This document shows positions 12,404 to 24,330 of a DNA stretch of 64,000 nucleotides, in pieces. The stretch lies in contig JAFFJZ010000004.1 of assembly GCA_018340375.1 (NCBI GenBank), forward strand, positions 34,198,001 through 34,262,000. The letters run 5' to 3'. A model generated the notes under the pieces. The model was not told where the DNA came from. It worked only from the letters and a program-made list of their open reading frames with translations, and ran no database searches. The translations under genes and the position numbers were made by a program. The stretch's first letter is position 1; each line of letters opens with the position of its first letter. Source of the stretch: Gonatopus flavifemur (lineage: Eukaryota > Arthropoda > Insecta > Hymenoptera > Dryinidae).

Positions 12404-12607
12404 TACTGTAAAAAAAGTAGTGGAGCCGAACTCGTGGCGAATTTGGATACGGTGAATCTCCCCATAAAGTTGACTCAACTGAATATCGATTGAAGTAAAC
12501 GCTTATTCGGTCATTTCAATCGATATGCAGTTGAGTCAACTGCACGGCGAGATTCGCCATATCCAAACTCGCCACGAGGTTGGCTCCACTATCTTTTTTA
12601 CACTGTA
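12404..12607. mobile_element. Hairpin MITE, clan B-like
   Basis: Arms CTGTAAAAAAAGTAGTGGAG and its near-perfect reverse complement at the right end. Long inner arms (TGGATACGGTGAATCTCC and TCAATCGATATGCAGTTGAG) pair across a short loop near 12500. About 204 bp. Confidence 0.8.
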
Positions 12608-14040
12608 ATTTTTCAAACGTGGATGGAAATTTTATGGCTTCATTATGAAAAAAATTTAGTCGCCTTATGTTCTTACGGATATATCCAATTGAAAAACCAT
12701 AACATAAATTTTTTTGAACAGAAGCTGAAAACAATGTAATGCTGAAACTTGGAATAAATCTTCTGCATATTTTATTCCAACATAATTCAAGTTATGTCCA
12801 ATACCTCTGCATATAGCACTCTAACACTTATTGAACGGTATATGTTTCTGAATCATTTGGAGATGGTATAAAGGATGGTAGGCAATAAGTTTCAGGCTTT
12901 CTGAAAGGAGTTCCTTTTTCATATATCCCCGGATATCTGAACTGTTCAAAATGCGAGCGAAGCGAGCATATGTGGCCTACGATCCATTCAAAATGAGCGA
13001 AGCGAATTTTGAAGTTCGCTCAGCAGTCAGGGGGCGGAGCCCTCTGGTTACCTCATGAAGACGGATTGTGAGAAATGGTGGTTCTGAGGCTTCATGCTGG
13101 GAGAAGGGAGGGGGAAGATCCTTAAGCAATTGAAAAAATTGATAATGTTTCAATCCAAGTTTTATATGACCTTCTCGACTTTAATTAATAATGATTAATT
13201 ACATGTTGGATCTTCCGAGAATTTCCTGATATTTTTGTCGTGTAATGCGTTTTAAATAAAATTTTCAAAACTTTGAAGCCCGTGCGGGGATAGCAAAAAT
13301 TGCCCGATCGAGCTGAGGTCGGATGTGATATTTGATATTATAGTCTCACAACTTTTCCACACCCCCGTCAATCCAGATTTGCACTTTTGGTTTTCTCGAT
13401 ACACCCTACTGTGCATGTCACCCTCATATTGACTAACGTCATATAACCGTTCAATTAAGGTAGCACCAGTGCTGGAGATATTTCACCACCAGTGTTCCAG
13501 GCATCATAATTGAGGCTTGTTGATTGCTGAAACGATGTTATTATTCAAGGTTATAGAGAAGCTTCCATCCAAAGCTCCGTCAACGTTTGTCACAGCTGAG
13601 TTAACCTTGTGATGCTGGTAAATTTTTACGTGGGTACTATGGTAGAGCTGTAAAACTTCAACCTGGCCCAAAGGGTATTGATTGAATATTAGCTGATAGC
13701 TGTCTGTTCGCGCAAACCACTCTGTTCAAAATCCGTCGAACAGTTATTGCCATTTGGAAAACAGTGATAATCCTGCATAGGAAGAATTATTTTTGCCGAA
13801 GTCTGACAAATACAACCCTGCCGGTGCCAGACTATTCATCAACTCCAGCAATTTACACATGGGTGCCAAGAGTGATAAGATATTCGCACGAATCTCGCTG
13901 TTTTCAAGTAGAGGTAGGTGCACGATATTCCATGGTATCAATATTTTATAAAGTTTCTATCCACATTTTATAAAATTCAACATAAACTTAACAGACTTCC
14001 TATAGAAAATATCGATACCTTAAAATATTGTGCTCCTCTA
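12608..14040. other. Unassigned DNA with a small GC-rich motif patch
   Basis: At 12950-13060 the sequence contains GCGAGCGAAGCGAGC, GAGCGAAGCG and GGGGGCGGAGCCCTC, short hairpin-prone motifs unlike the surroundings, and another GC patch lies near 13275-13315. I cannot assign either. The remainder has no supported feature. Confidence 0.4.
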
Positions 14041-14350
14041 GTCGCTAGATTTGACTAGATTCAGTTGGGTCTGATCAGATTTAATTATCAAATTCTGACA
14101 AATCAAATTTCATATGCCAGTGAAATTTGAAATAATTATTCAGACTTTTTGATCCATTTCAAGATCCACACCGTACAAAACTTATTGAAGGTATCTTTGA
14201 GAATTCTTCTGAAATTATGAATATGATCCATTAATTTAAATCTAATTGGATTCGATCAGATCCAATTGTATTCAGGCAGATGAGCAAAATACAAATCTGG
14301 TCAGGTCTAATTGGAGCCAATCAGGTTCAACGATTTTTTCTCAGGAATGG
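14041..14350. repeat. AGATCT-motif repeat, degenerate copy
   Basis: Variants of GATCTGATTAGATCC recur on both strands. The right end ATTTTTTCTCAGGA resembles the ends of the better-preserved relatives at 15203-15498 and 18842-19202. Confidence 0.5.
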
Positions 14351-15202
14351 TGCAATGGTGGCCCAATTGTTTCAGCTTGGATATGAAAAATGAATTCCTC
14401 TCAGTACTTCTCAATAACATTCACATAGGCTATTATCAAAAGCATGATGAATTCCCAGTTCTGATCGAAGATCAAAGAAATTTATTTCAACCACATTAAT
14501 TGTCAACAATAACTCAAATATCAGTTGGAAAAATGTTTCCTAAAACTTGACTTATCTCGAAAACCAACATCCATCACTTTAGTTTCATTCATATTCCATA
14601 TCGTTTTATAGAACCAAATAAGAGCGTATCCATCGCTGTATTGGTATTTAAATGTTACTGTTGCATTTCTAAAACTCACCTCGCTGAATTCATTCAACGG
14701 CGAACGAGCTTCAAATGCCTCAGATTCTTGCGCATTTGATCATAAAATCGATAATCATCTTGTAAATAAGTTTGACTCAATGACTTGCATCATTTGATTA
14801 AACCATGTTATGATATTCAATTAATTAAACCTCAACACCTCCTCTTTGATCCTACAACCATTACCTCTGTCCTGTAGAAGGGTCGTCTAGGTACTAAACG
14901 GTCACTGCCCTTTCGATCGGTTAACTGATTGTATATGCGTACGCTCACAATTACGATATAGTTGCAATCAACTGAAGGGGATGAAGACTTCGTGTTTTAT
15001 TATAATCCTGACATTATGAGGATCATTGATAATTGCGTCCCAGGAAATACGGTACGATAAAAGCATATTCCGCTTAATTATCATTGTAAGGTCAACGCAA
15101 ACAACGTCCGCTTACATCAAAACAATTATCCTATCACGCACAGGTACTGTGTCATATCTTCTCTAATGATTTCATCGAAAACTGGTATCCTCCAGCAAAA
15201 AT
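14351..15202. other. Unassigned AT-rich DNA
   Basis: No supported feature. Confidence 0.4.
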
Positions 15203-15498
15203 CCCGAGAAAAAATGAATTAGATCTGAAGGAATCAAATTAGATCTAATTAGATCTGATTGGATCTCTTCAGATGAAAAAAATGGAATGCGGTAGATCTG
15301 CTGAGGTCTGAATGATGTATCTATTTGGACAACAGTAGATCTACGTGGATCCGAATGAAAAAAGTTGTAAACTGACCCAGATTAATTTGGATCTGAATAA
15401 ATCTACGTAGAAAAGGAGCTGTGATTTGTGCTGAGATCTGCGTAAATCTATCTACATCTATTCAAATCCAAAGAGATGTATCGCATTCCATTCTTGGG
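15203..15498. mobile_element. AGATCT-motif foldback MITE (clan A-like)
   Basis: Left end CCCGAGAAAAAATG pairs loosely with right end CATTCCATTCTTGGG, and both flanks show AT. The interior is a reiteration of AGATCT with AT-rich spacers. About 296 bp. Confidence 0.6.
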
Positions 15499-15965
15499 AT
15501 CTACACAGAGAACACTGAATAGTGATATCAATCAAACCAATGGTAGCTCGTACTTAATGATTTAGTGGAATATGGACAGACCAAATGTTTAGTATTAGAA
15601 ACCGAATGCACATACAATTCATGTCACCGTAACAAGTCAAATTAATTTGACTAAACTTGTATTTCCTTCGATTACCCAAGCATTGTTATTGGTACCAAAC
15701 AGTGAATGGTCGCATAATTCATTCCACCACACAAATCATCTATTCCGCAAAATGGGCATGATAATTTTTATTAAACAACAATATGAATTCGATTCAATAA
15801 TAAAAAATTTTAAAAATTTTTTGTTATAATATGAAGGTTGTTAATGTTGTCTGTAGAAATAATTTCCCAAAGCAGCAGAAAATTTTGATTGCTTGACACT
15901 CATTATTGTTCAGTTGAGCGTCAAGTTGTAGCATCAAACATCGATTGCACATGACATTCAGGGTG
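15499..15965. other. Unassigned AT-rich DNA
   Basis: No supported feature. Confidence 0.4.
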
Positions 15966-16036
15966 CTGAAAGCGGGAATCGAACCTCAACATTCTACCTA
16001 CCTACACCTAACGCGTATACCACTTGAGCTGAACTG
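15966..16036 (-). repeat. tRNA-like sequence, probable SINE head, second copy
   Basis: On the minus strand it reads AGCTCAAGTGGTATACGCG (box-A-like, D-arm spacing), then GTAGGTAGGTA and GAGGTTCGATTCC (box-B-like). The T-stem pairs poorly and no acceptor stem closes, so a functional tRNA is unlikely. It shares its order of motifs with 3425-3495. Confidence 0.4.
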
Positions 16037-16315
16037 AACATATAATTTTACTAGCTTTGCATATCTGTTATAAGTGTTTGGAGAACTTATGATATGTGGA
16101 TACTGTTGGAACAATTCTGGATTTTCTAAATAAATAGATTTTGTGAAGTGTTGATTATTAGGACGAGAATCATGATAGGCATATTCCATATACGAGTTAT
16201 CATTAACTCCTTTCCTGCCATTAACACATTTATCAGCACGAACGCCAACCGAAAGCTTGCTCATAAACGTTTATAAACAAAACAGCGTCAGTAAGCGAGG
16301 AGAGTTCATATCAGT

Positions 16316-16416
16316 GTTGTTAATCTATCACGTTTTTCCGATGGATCAACCTATGGCAAATGATATTTTATCAGAAACGCCAATAGGACCCTTGAAAAAC
16401 GTAATAGATTAACAAC
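16316..16416. mobile_element. Short hairpin MITE
   Basis: GTTGTTAATCTATCACGTTT at the left pairs with the reverse complement AAAACGTAATAGATTAACAAC at the right. The total is 101 bp with about 23-bp arms. Confidence 0.65.
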
Positions 16417-16710
16417 TATGGTTCATATATTCGGTTACGTTCGGCTCGTTTCGGTCCACTCCGCTCGAGCGCGTTAATTGAAACAAATAAAATAGTTATT
16501 CCTACTGAACAGCGTAGTAGAGGTAATTGAGTCAGTCAAACTAACTATACCATCCGTAATATTGATCATACATGGACTACTGTACGATTTTGTTGAAACC
16601 ACGAATCTTTACTGAATTATATTCAGTAGAATAGAATGATTGCTTAGTGTTCTCAGCGAAACAAGGTTTCACTAAACGATAATGGCGAACGTCACTATTC
16701 CAGTTTTCTC

Positions 16711-16775
16711 CGTGTAAAAAGATCAAATTAGATCTCATCAGATCTCTTTAGATTCAATCCATTTTTTCTCAGAAT
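16711..16775. repeat. AGATCT-motif repeat fragment
   Basis: Sixty-five bases with three AGATCT-like units, ending in ATTTTTTCTCAGAA as in the 14-kb copy. Too short to delimit as an element. Confidence 0.4.
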
Positions 16776-16960
16776 TCCATCAATGTATAATGTTTGGACA
16801 AAACAACCTTCGAAATCAATTCTCGAATGCAGGCGCAGTAGTGCGTGAAGAACTTGGAAATGATGGGGGATGTGAAATTCGCTTCACAAGCTGCACATCG
16901 TTCGCTCTCTTTTGATACACATCACAAGACTTTTTGACATTCTCTTTCACATTTACAGAA

Positions 16961-17191
16961 AATAAATTCGCTATGACAACAATCAAGCGTCCGCTCAGTA
17001 GCTCAATATCAACCACTAAAATTTCGCAAGACAGAGGCGAATACATCAATGACTTTATCTATGACAGCGAGAAGAGTCCAGAGAAAAAAGTGGTTTCTAT
17101 GCCAAACGCATTTACTTTTTCCTCCGCATCTGATGCCATTGATGCTAGATCATCAATATACATAGTTTGTCTCATACTCGAGGATCGATAA
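16961..17191 (+). CDS. Possible unidentified exon or coding fragment
   Basis: A pyrimidine-rich tract ending in an acceptor-like CACATTTACAG (16951-16960) precedes a frame that stays open to a TAA at 17189-17191. The in-frame ATG at 16972 begins MTTIKRPLSSSISTTK. The peptide is hydrophilic and serine/lysine-rich with an acidic middle (RGEYINDFIYDSEKSPEKK). Base composition is more balanced than in the surroundings and codons look natural. I recognise no domain. The opposite strand also reads for about 100 codons with one stop, so the strand is not certain. It could be a terminal exon, a decayed gene or chance. Confidence 0.25.
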   Translation, partial: NKFAMTTIKRPLSSSISTTKISQDRGEYINDFIYDSEKSPEKKVVSMPNAFTFSSASDAIDARSSIYIVCLILEDR

Positions 17192-17555
17192 ATTTCATAC
17201 ATTTATTGACTCATCTGGTGCTTTGATTTTCCACTCGATCTGGTGAAAATCATCTCAGATATATCTTTGGTACAAGGAGGGATATCGGAACTGCTAAGGA
17301 TATCCCGTAAGGCCCTTCCCGTGCTAGAGGAACGCTTGTAACTATCCTGTCACGAAAATCTTCGTGCGTACAACATGAATTTGATGTATGTTCAGCTTTT
17401 ATGATATTCAGAATTTTAAACCAGGATAATAGGATTCAGCGGATTTCGTTGAATTCGTCGCGATAACGACTCATTTCACAACCATTTTCAAAATGTGGAT
17501 ACACGAGTGAGCTGAATATTCCACATCAGCATTGAAATTTTTTAGTTGAACACTC
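17192..17555. other. Unassigned DNA
   Basis: No supported feature. Confidence 0.4.
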
Positions 17556-18090
17556 GAGATCGTTTAAAAGAGTACAAGTTATAAAGGAAGGATTCTGAAA
17601 ACATAAGAACGAGAATAAAATCGTAGGAAAGAGAGTAGAGAAAAAAAGGGTAAAAAGATTTTTCTCCCGCAAGAAAATCCAGTAACGTTTGGTCATGGAA
17701 ATCCGTAAAAGAGGTCAGCGTATGCAAATAACAGGATTGCCCCGTGTATCTCAACAGGGGGATTTACCATCACCCTCCCTCTCACAAGGAGGAGAGAATT
17801 GTTACAGTGCAGAAAGAACCTTCCTTGCGGGTCAACGAACACCGTCTGAATATAGTTCTCCGTGCGGTATAGAACTCCTTTCTTCTTATCCAGGTTGTTT
17901 CTCTCGTCTGTTTGTTTCTCTTCATTCATTCGCTTTCATGTATCTTCGCGTCTACCCCGCTCCTTACATACCTTTTGGGATTATTTCTCTTACCACTTTG
18001 CTGTTTTGTGTTGTTCCAATTCTTTCAATCCTCTGATTGTGATGCTTTTTCTTGTATTTATCAAGCTTTTTTCTACGACTCCTTACCACG
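17556..18090. other. Purine-rich then pyrimidine-rich island
   Basis: The + strand is G/A-rich at 17575-17665, mixed and GC-richer at 17690-17880, then strongly T/C-rich at 17880-18080. This strand switch resembles the 19.9-kb island. No protein signal survives inspection, and the open frames follow the composition. Confidence 0.4.
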
Positions 18091-18841
18091 CGTGACTTGG
18101 AACAATTCGGCTGATGAAAATATTTTTTTTACTTTCATCTTCATAAAATTTTGAGTACTCGACTCTTTCTATGTTGTGTATCTCTAATTCAAATGTACAT
18201 CAAAATGAATTCAGTAGTATAAATCAATAATTGACGAATTTGTAATCAATCGATCGTATAAATGTAAATAAAGGAAAGGAGAGAAAATTATGAATTAAAA
18301 TCATTGAGCGTATATTGATGTATAGCCATTTAAAAGAAGAAACCCATATCGGTTGACCAGCTCGGTTCTGATTCAACGGTTCACTTTCATTCACCCTCGT
18401 ACGGACGACGTCACTCCCCAATTTCCATCGTGGTGACAATTTGCGGCTGACCACAATAGTGGCCTGTACCAATCAATGTTACGGATTGATAATTTTCAAG
18501 ATAGATATACCAAGGGGATACAATAGATTTCATAGAAGTCTGTTCTCGAATTTTAATGCACGTTGTCATATGTAGTCGTAGAAATAGATTGTGGTATTGA
18601 TTTTCTATGCGATGAGGTAAAAGCGTGTACGGTATATGATGTATGAAAGTAAAGTTATTCCTTCAGCATTCAGCTTCTCTGTTGTTTTAAAAAACAAAAT
18701 AATAATTTAACGCCAACTGCATGCACAATCAACACAGAAATGTTATAAGAGAAGATTAATGAACTACAGTGTCCCCTATAATAACCAAAATTCCTTATCA
18801 TGAGTGAAAAAAAAGTTGTGCAGAGAACAGTCATATAGTTG
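18091..18841. other. Unassigned DNA
   Basis: No supported feature. The part at 18350-18450 is somewhat GC-richer. Confidence 0.4.
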
Positions 18842-19202
18842 CCCGAGGAAAAAAGTTTAGATCTATTTAGATCTCATCAGATCTGATTGGATCCAAATTT
18901 TGACTGACAAGATCAAATCAGATCTATTCAGATTCCAATAGATTAAACTAGATCTTGACAGATCTGGTCAGATCTGGTTAAATCTGTGTAGACCTTGTTA
19001 GATCTGAATTGAAAATCACTTTTAATCTTGATGAGCAATTGATTAGTCAATTACCAAAAACTTTCTGATATTCTCCCATGTATAAATTCAAATTTGAACA
19101 TGTGTGTTGACAAATACAAGCTAAAATTTTTCCAGATCCGAATAGGTCTGTTCAAATCTGGTCAAAAATCAGATCTGGTCAGATCTACACTTTTTTCCCG
19201 GG
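18842..19202. mobile_element. AGATCT-motif foldback MITE, best copy (clan A-like)
   Basis: Left end CCCGAGGAAAAAAGTTTAGA pairs with inverted right end CCCGGGAAAAAAGTGTAGA. Both flanks read TG. The interior holds more than ten AGATCT/AGATCTGATC units. About 361 bp. Confidence 0.78.
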
Positions 19203-19855
19203 TGGTTCAACAGTAGAATAACGTTGGATAAGTCCAAGTGAATCTGATTGTTAATCCACCTTCATGCATTTGAATCAGCTGCAATTTCTCTAAACTTGAC
19301 ACTATGTTCGTTAACTTGACTGCGGTACTTATTCGCTTCAACGGAAACCCCCAACAACAAAATGCGATTGGTATTCTGCAAAATATTTTTTCAGTTTATA
19401 AATCAAGCTGACAATTGATTTTTTGTAATTTTAATTCTTCGTTGTGTTCTCATTAAAGCATTGAATTGATATTATACATCGACTATAGGTCATCTTCTCT
19501 ATTAAAAAATATTAACTTGGGAGAATAAATAAACGATAACGATCGATTACGATCTATTTGAAAGGAATTTTAGGCTGACAATAAAGTTCTGCACGCGTAC
19601 ATGTACGAATATTAAACTCCTGTGACGCACATACGTATACATCCATATCACAATGTATCAGTACAATTCACTCTCAATAATATGATAATACTTGTCTCAG
19701 GAAACAGAAAGCTTATACACTGGGACTGGAAAACAATGAGATTTGACTCAGTTGAATTTAGAGAGTGAATACGATAACCGACGAGTCTTTCAAGAGGATC
19801 TGTAAACTTCTACCATCCAACGAATCGACTTCAAGCCAATAAACCGAAGTTATTC
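19203..19855. other. Unassigned AT-rich DNA
   Basis: No supported feature. Confidence 0.4.
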
Positions 19856-20480
19856 AGACTACTGGCGATGCTCGTCAGAAAATAGAGAAGAGACTCTCAA
19901 TTGATAATACGATCGTCGAAGCATGCACGTGTGCGGTTCCTCGATTCCACCACGAATTGGCGTCGTGGGACGAACGAACCGAGAGAGCATAGTATACAGA
20001 AAAAGAGGAGAAAATAGAGAATTCGTGGCGAGGGAAAGAAGCAAGATCGACGGAGGATAGGGAGAAAGGGATGATGATATAGCAAGGTTCGTCGGGAGAA
20101 ATTGGGGGTGTAGACGGACGAACGGGACGGTCGGGGGATATCGAAATAGGGTTAGGGAGAGTCCTCCCGGTAATGTGATTGCTCACCCGTTTCATTTCGT
20201 CTCGGCCTGGTCCCGGTTGCTTACCGAGACATCGTCTTCTTTTCCCACCAGTAATTTCTTTTCGTCTCTCTCTCTCCCTTATCTCTGTCCTTTTACACAG
20301 CCGATTGTACAATTTTTCTCCCTCCTCCTCTCGGAAAAGACGAAGAGCCAAGCTCTTACGATCTTTCTCTCGCTTATTTTCATTGTTTTCTTCTCTCCTA
20401 CTTTTCTTTTTTCTCACTTGTCCACAAGTATTTACTACTACGCCTCAAACCGACCGAGGGTTTTCCGATCAATTCCTCTC
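19856..20480. other. Purine-rich then pyrimidine-rich GC island
   Basis: Bases 19860-20170 are G/A-rich and 20190-20430 are T/C-rich on the + strand, with a GC-rich junction (CGTCTCGGCCTGGTCCCGG near 20197-20215). It could be a regulatory or divergent-promoter region. No TATA/initiator arrangement is convincing and no coding signal is present. Confidence 0.4.
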
Positions 20481-20753
20481 AGCTCTACATACCTTGGTAT
20501 GTGAGATAGGTTTTGTCAAAGGACCAAATTGTCCTCTTCTCTTTATTTCTTTTAATATTGAATTTCGTCACATACAAGATCGTTTAACCGAGTTGAAAGG
20601 ACAACAAGCGGTTTATCGTTATTTTTCTGATTTTCTAAGTTGAAAAGAAACAATTTTTGTCACGAATAATTAAAATAATCATTGTAATTATCATAATGAC
20701 ATATTCGAAACGCTTGAGAGTGAATTCAAAAGTTTTTACAAACAACATGTACA

Positions 20754-20900
20754 TAGGGTAGGGTAATGTGAGAGTACGCGAGAGATAAGAGTGCGCAAGA
20801 GTGCAAGTTGATTGGGTGAATATAGCGATATTGTTAGAAGCATTTTGTTAGCCAACCGCGCACTCTTATCTCCTGCGTACTCTTACACCACCTTACCCTA
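20754..20900. mobile_element. Short hairpin MITE
   Basis: TAGGGTAGGGTAATGTGAGA at the left pairs with the reverse complement at the right (CCTTACCCTA at the end), including the inner arms GAGATAAGAGTGCGC and GCGCACTCTTATCTC. A loop of about 60 bp separates them. Confidence 0.8.
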
Positions 20901-21036
20901 GTAATTTTAATAAATTCCTGAGAAAATGAATCGTGCAACAGGAGGGGATACATTTGATATATCTCCGTTCAAGACTCACAAAATTCTTATAATTATCTTC
21001 CATAAGATTCTTGAATTGATGCATAAGATATATTCA

Positions 21037-21444
21037 AATCCGTTCCAAAACAGTCATCCAATTTGTATAATGAATCAATTTTTAGAAGTCTGTTTCTCTC
21101 AAAAGAGTTTTTGCTAAAGGATGATCAACGGTGATCGTGCAATCATCCCTCAATGAAATACAAAAATTTTCAAAAGAGAAAACTTATGAATCTAATATGA
21201 TTTTTCCACTAAAATGTTCTTGAAGTTTGAATCGTTCATAAATCCGTTCCAAAACAGTCATCCAATTTGTATAATGAATCAATTTTTAGAAGTCTGTTTC
21301 TCTCAAAAGAGTTTTTGCTAAAGGATGATCAACGGTGATCGTGCAATCATCCCTCAATGAAATACAAAAATTTTCAAAAGAGAAAACTTATGAATCTAAT
21401 ATGATTTTTTCACTAAAATGTTCTTGAAGTTTGAATCGTTCATA
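21037..21444 (+). repeat. 204-bp tandem duplication, nearly identical
   Basis: The units 21037-21240 and 21241-21444 are direct copies differing at about one base (TTTTTCCACT against TTTTTTCACT). The end of each unit is the left end of the MITE at 21420-21616. Either a recent duplication or an assembly duplication. Confidence 0.93.
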
Positions 21445-21616
21445 GAAACGAAACGAAAATTCAAACTGAATTATTTTTATTCATTTTCTCGAATTAAATC
21501 CTTAAAACGCTAAATAGCGTTTGAGAAAACTACTACAAGATTTTCAGTTTCTACTAGCTAAGTATTTTGTTACTTGATCATTAATTCTTTTCAATAAACG
21601 ATTCAAACTCCAGCAA
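21420..21616. mobile_element. Hairpin MITE family 'GAATCGTT', copy 1
   Basis: Left end GTTCTTGAAGTTTGAATCGT pairs with right end ACGATTCAAACTCCAGCAAT. The family is seen again at 36015-36226 with the same ends and similar interior (AGAAACGAAAYGAAAATT). The first unit of the tandem duplication contains only its left end. Confidence 0.75.
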
Positions 21617-22344
21617 TCCACAAAAATCCTTACGAATGAATCGGAAGTATTGAATAACGAAGAGAAAATGCTTTTCCCTATATCATTTTGTAAATATGTA
21701 CCGTATTTTAATCAAGAAAAATCGTAACGTATGATTTAAATTTCAAATCGTTCGCTTCATTATATCGTACGAACACATTTTCGTGTACGAGAGAGAATTT
21801 TCCCTCAAGTAATCGTAACGTGTGAACAGTATATATTCTGGTTCCACTTCATTTCGTGTTGAATCCAGCTGTTTTTCACCTCCCATTTTTCTTTTCTTCC
21901 TCTTATTCTCCCTCGCTTAATGCTTCTTCCTCGTTTCCTAAAAATCGAGGAACTTTTTCTCCCCAACAGAAATCACAGAATCGAGAAGAGAGTTTGGTTA
22001 ACGTGTACATGCATTAACTTCTGTTTGGATATTTGTGTATTAAATTCATAAATCGTTTAAAAGATTTATATATCCCAAAGTTGGAAGAAAAATGTTGTAT
22101 TCAACACATTTTGGTTAGGTACATTAAAAAGTTCCTTGAAAAAAGTAACATTTGAATAAACTGTCCGTAAGTAAAGAGTTGAAATTTATTCAATTGTATC
22201 ATCTTGTGTGTTAATTATTGGTTGAATATTCTCATTTTGAACAGCTGACGGGTATCGAATTAAGAAGTGAGTCGTTTGAAGAACTAATAAGAAGTAACGA
22301 ATGATAGTCGTTTCAGTCAGGATATTCGGTGACAGGTCTGAAGT
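21617..22344. other. Unassigned AT-rich DNA
   Basis: No supported feature. A TC-rich stretch lies at 21880-21930. Confidence 0.4.
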
Positions 22345-24330
22345 TCCCTGGACAGAATATCCCGGTCAGAATATCCTGGTCAATGTATCCCTTTCAAATA
22401 CATCCCCATACAAAAATATCCCGGGAAAAGTATCCCAAGGAAAAGATCTCCAACACAAATTTCCCAAACAAAATATCCCCAACAAATTGATCCCCGGCTG
22501 TGGAGGTTGGGGAAGAGGGAACGGGTGGAGGGTAATTCATAGGTTTGTTGTGTTTTTCCGTGTGGATGAAGTGACGTTGTACGGAGTTTTTGGAGGATTG
22601 TCTATGCATGTTTAATTCCGTAGATCGTACGAAGGTTCATTTGATAGTTCTTGTGATTTAAAATTTGTTGTGTTTTTGCGTTTGAATTTAGGGTCCAGGG
22701 CAGCCGAACCCAACCTAAAACGTCCCTGTACAAAAATATCCCTATATAAAAATATCCCGGACTAAAATATCCCTGTACATAAATGTCCTGGACAAAAATA
22801 TCACACCACAAAAAATCCTATCCAACTAGAGGGATTATTCAATGTATATAATTCTGTCTTCATTTTGTTTTTACAAAAACATGAAAGAAGTATTGATTAT
22901 GCTGTAGTTTACATTAAATTTATTGTACAATGTATATGAAACTCAATTCATGCACGTATTTGAAAAAAAAGTCCCAACGAATACATTAAAATTAATGTAG
23001 AAATTTCTAACAGTGTACTGTATCAGTGCTAATGTATTATTATTCATGATATACTATAATAACTGTATTTTGCGACACAACATTTTGTTTCGTTAGTTGG
23101 AATTTGTGGATCATTCAAACGTTTGGTATGATCATTCCATCAGTAACTAAACTGATTATTCAATGTATAATCCTGTCTTTATTTCATTTCCAACGCCAAA
23201 AAATCTCGTACCATGCTGAAACATACTCGTTTCGGAAATTGTTTCGAATCCAAAGAGGAATCATTATCGAATATTGACAATATTATTTTCGTTTCGGGGG
23301 GGGGGGGGGGGGAACCCCCACTCGGCCAGGGGCTTCGATATTTTGCTGGGGATATATTTTCCGAGATATTTTGACCGGGGATAAAATTGCAGATATTTTG
23401 ATCAGGGATAAAAAATACTGGGTTCCGTTGCCCGCGTCCCCGAATTTAAATTCGTTTCAAATTATAAATATGAAAAATAACAGGAAATTGAGAAACAGAG
23501 GTGTGTGAGAACGAGATGTGGCTGCTCGTCAGCGGGCGCAGTCTCAATGCGATATAGTGTTAGGTGAGGGAACTAGGGGTGGAGCCCCCGGCCGAGGGGG
23601 ATTAGAGGAGGGGAGGACGCCTCCCGATAATTAAAAAACTAGTGTCAAAATATAAAATCATCCTCAAATTGACAAAACATATATAACATAACGCGTTGGT
23701 CTCTCCTGCGAAAACATTTTTTCCATGATTCTTTTTACATGATTCCCTTGTATTATAAGAAATACTAAACAATATTCTCACGAATTATTTCTATCGAAGA
23801 AATGATTTTCAGTTTACGTTTCAAATTATAATCATTCTAAACTTTGCTTGAGCACATTCAAAATCGTCAAATCTTCAATTGCCATCCCCTCCCTTTACAC
23901 GTCCACATCGTGAGTCTGGGATAAGCTGAGTTTGGCCAAGTGTTCAGAAGAAGAATGACTACTTGATAATATGAATATAGTATGATTATTTTCGGGAAAA
24001 TGTGTTTTCGAAAAAATGTTTTTCCGAAGAAATATTCTTGAAGAAATGTTTTCGAAGAAGTGTTTTTTGAAGATTGTACCTAGAACCAGATGCATTACAT
24101 TGAATTACATTTCATGTTTGTTGGTGGAATTTGTGAAATATAGACATTTATGAGCAAATGCACGATATTTGAGTACGGGATATTCTTGTATAGAAATCAA
24201 TCTGATCGGGAGATTTTGTCTGGGGTATTTTGTCCGGGATAATTTTATGTACGGGATATTGGTGTATGGTGAACAATTTGATGGGGACATTTTGTCTGGA
24301 ATATTTTGTCCGGGATATTTTGTCCAGGAA
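22345..24330. mobile_element. 2-kb foldback element with GGACAAAATATCCC reiterations
   Basis: Left end TCCCTGGACAGAATATCCC pairs with right end GGGATATTTTGTCCAGGA. Both arms (22345-22500 and 22690-22805, against 23335-23420 and 24170-24330) are series of about 14-bp units AAAATATCCCGGAC, oppositely oriented. The centre holds a 17-G run and a GC-rich segment at 23510-23630. No recognisable protein. Confidence 0.75.
23296..23312 (+). repeat. Poly-G tract, 17 bases
   Basis: An uninterrupted run of 17 G followed by AACCCCCA, inside the 2-kb foldback. Length is likely unstable in sequencing and in vivo. Confidence 0.95.

Noticed and set aside
15966..16036. A functional tRNA gene
   Set aside because: The acceptor stem does not close and the T-stem pairs poorly, while a diverged relative exists at 3.4 kb. 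SINE-like origin is more likely.
17689..18036. A 115-codon plus-strand open frame
   Set aside because: It spans a composition switch, has no domain, and competes with overlapping frames on both strands. I treated it as a shadow of the island.
19875..20643. Several long open frames on both strands at 20 kb
   Set aside because: They overlap each other on both strands in a G/A- then T/C-rich island and give low-complexity Arg/Glu- or Ser/Phe-rich peptides.
22301..22615. A 104-codon frame at 22.3 kb
   Set aside because: It is a translation of the AAAATATCCC-type repeat units in the left arm of the 2-kb foldback.
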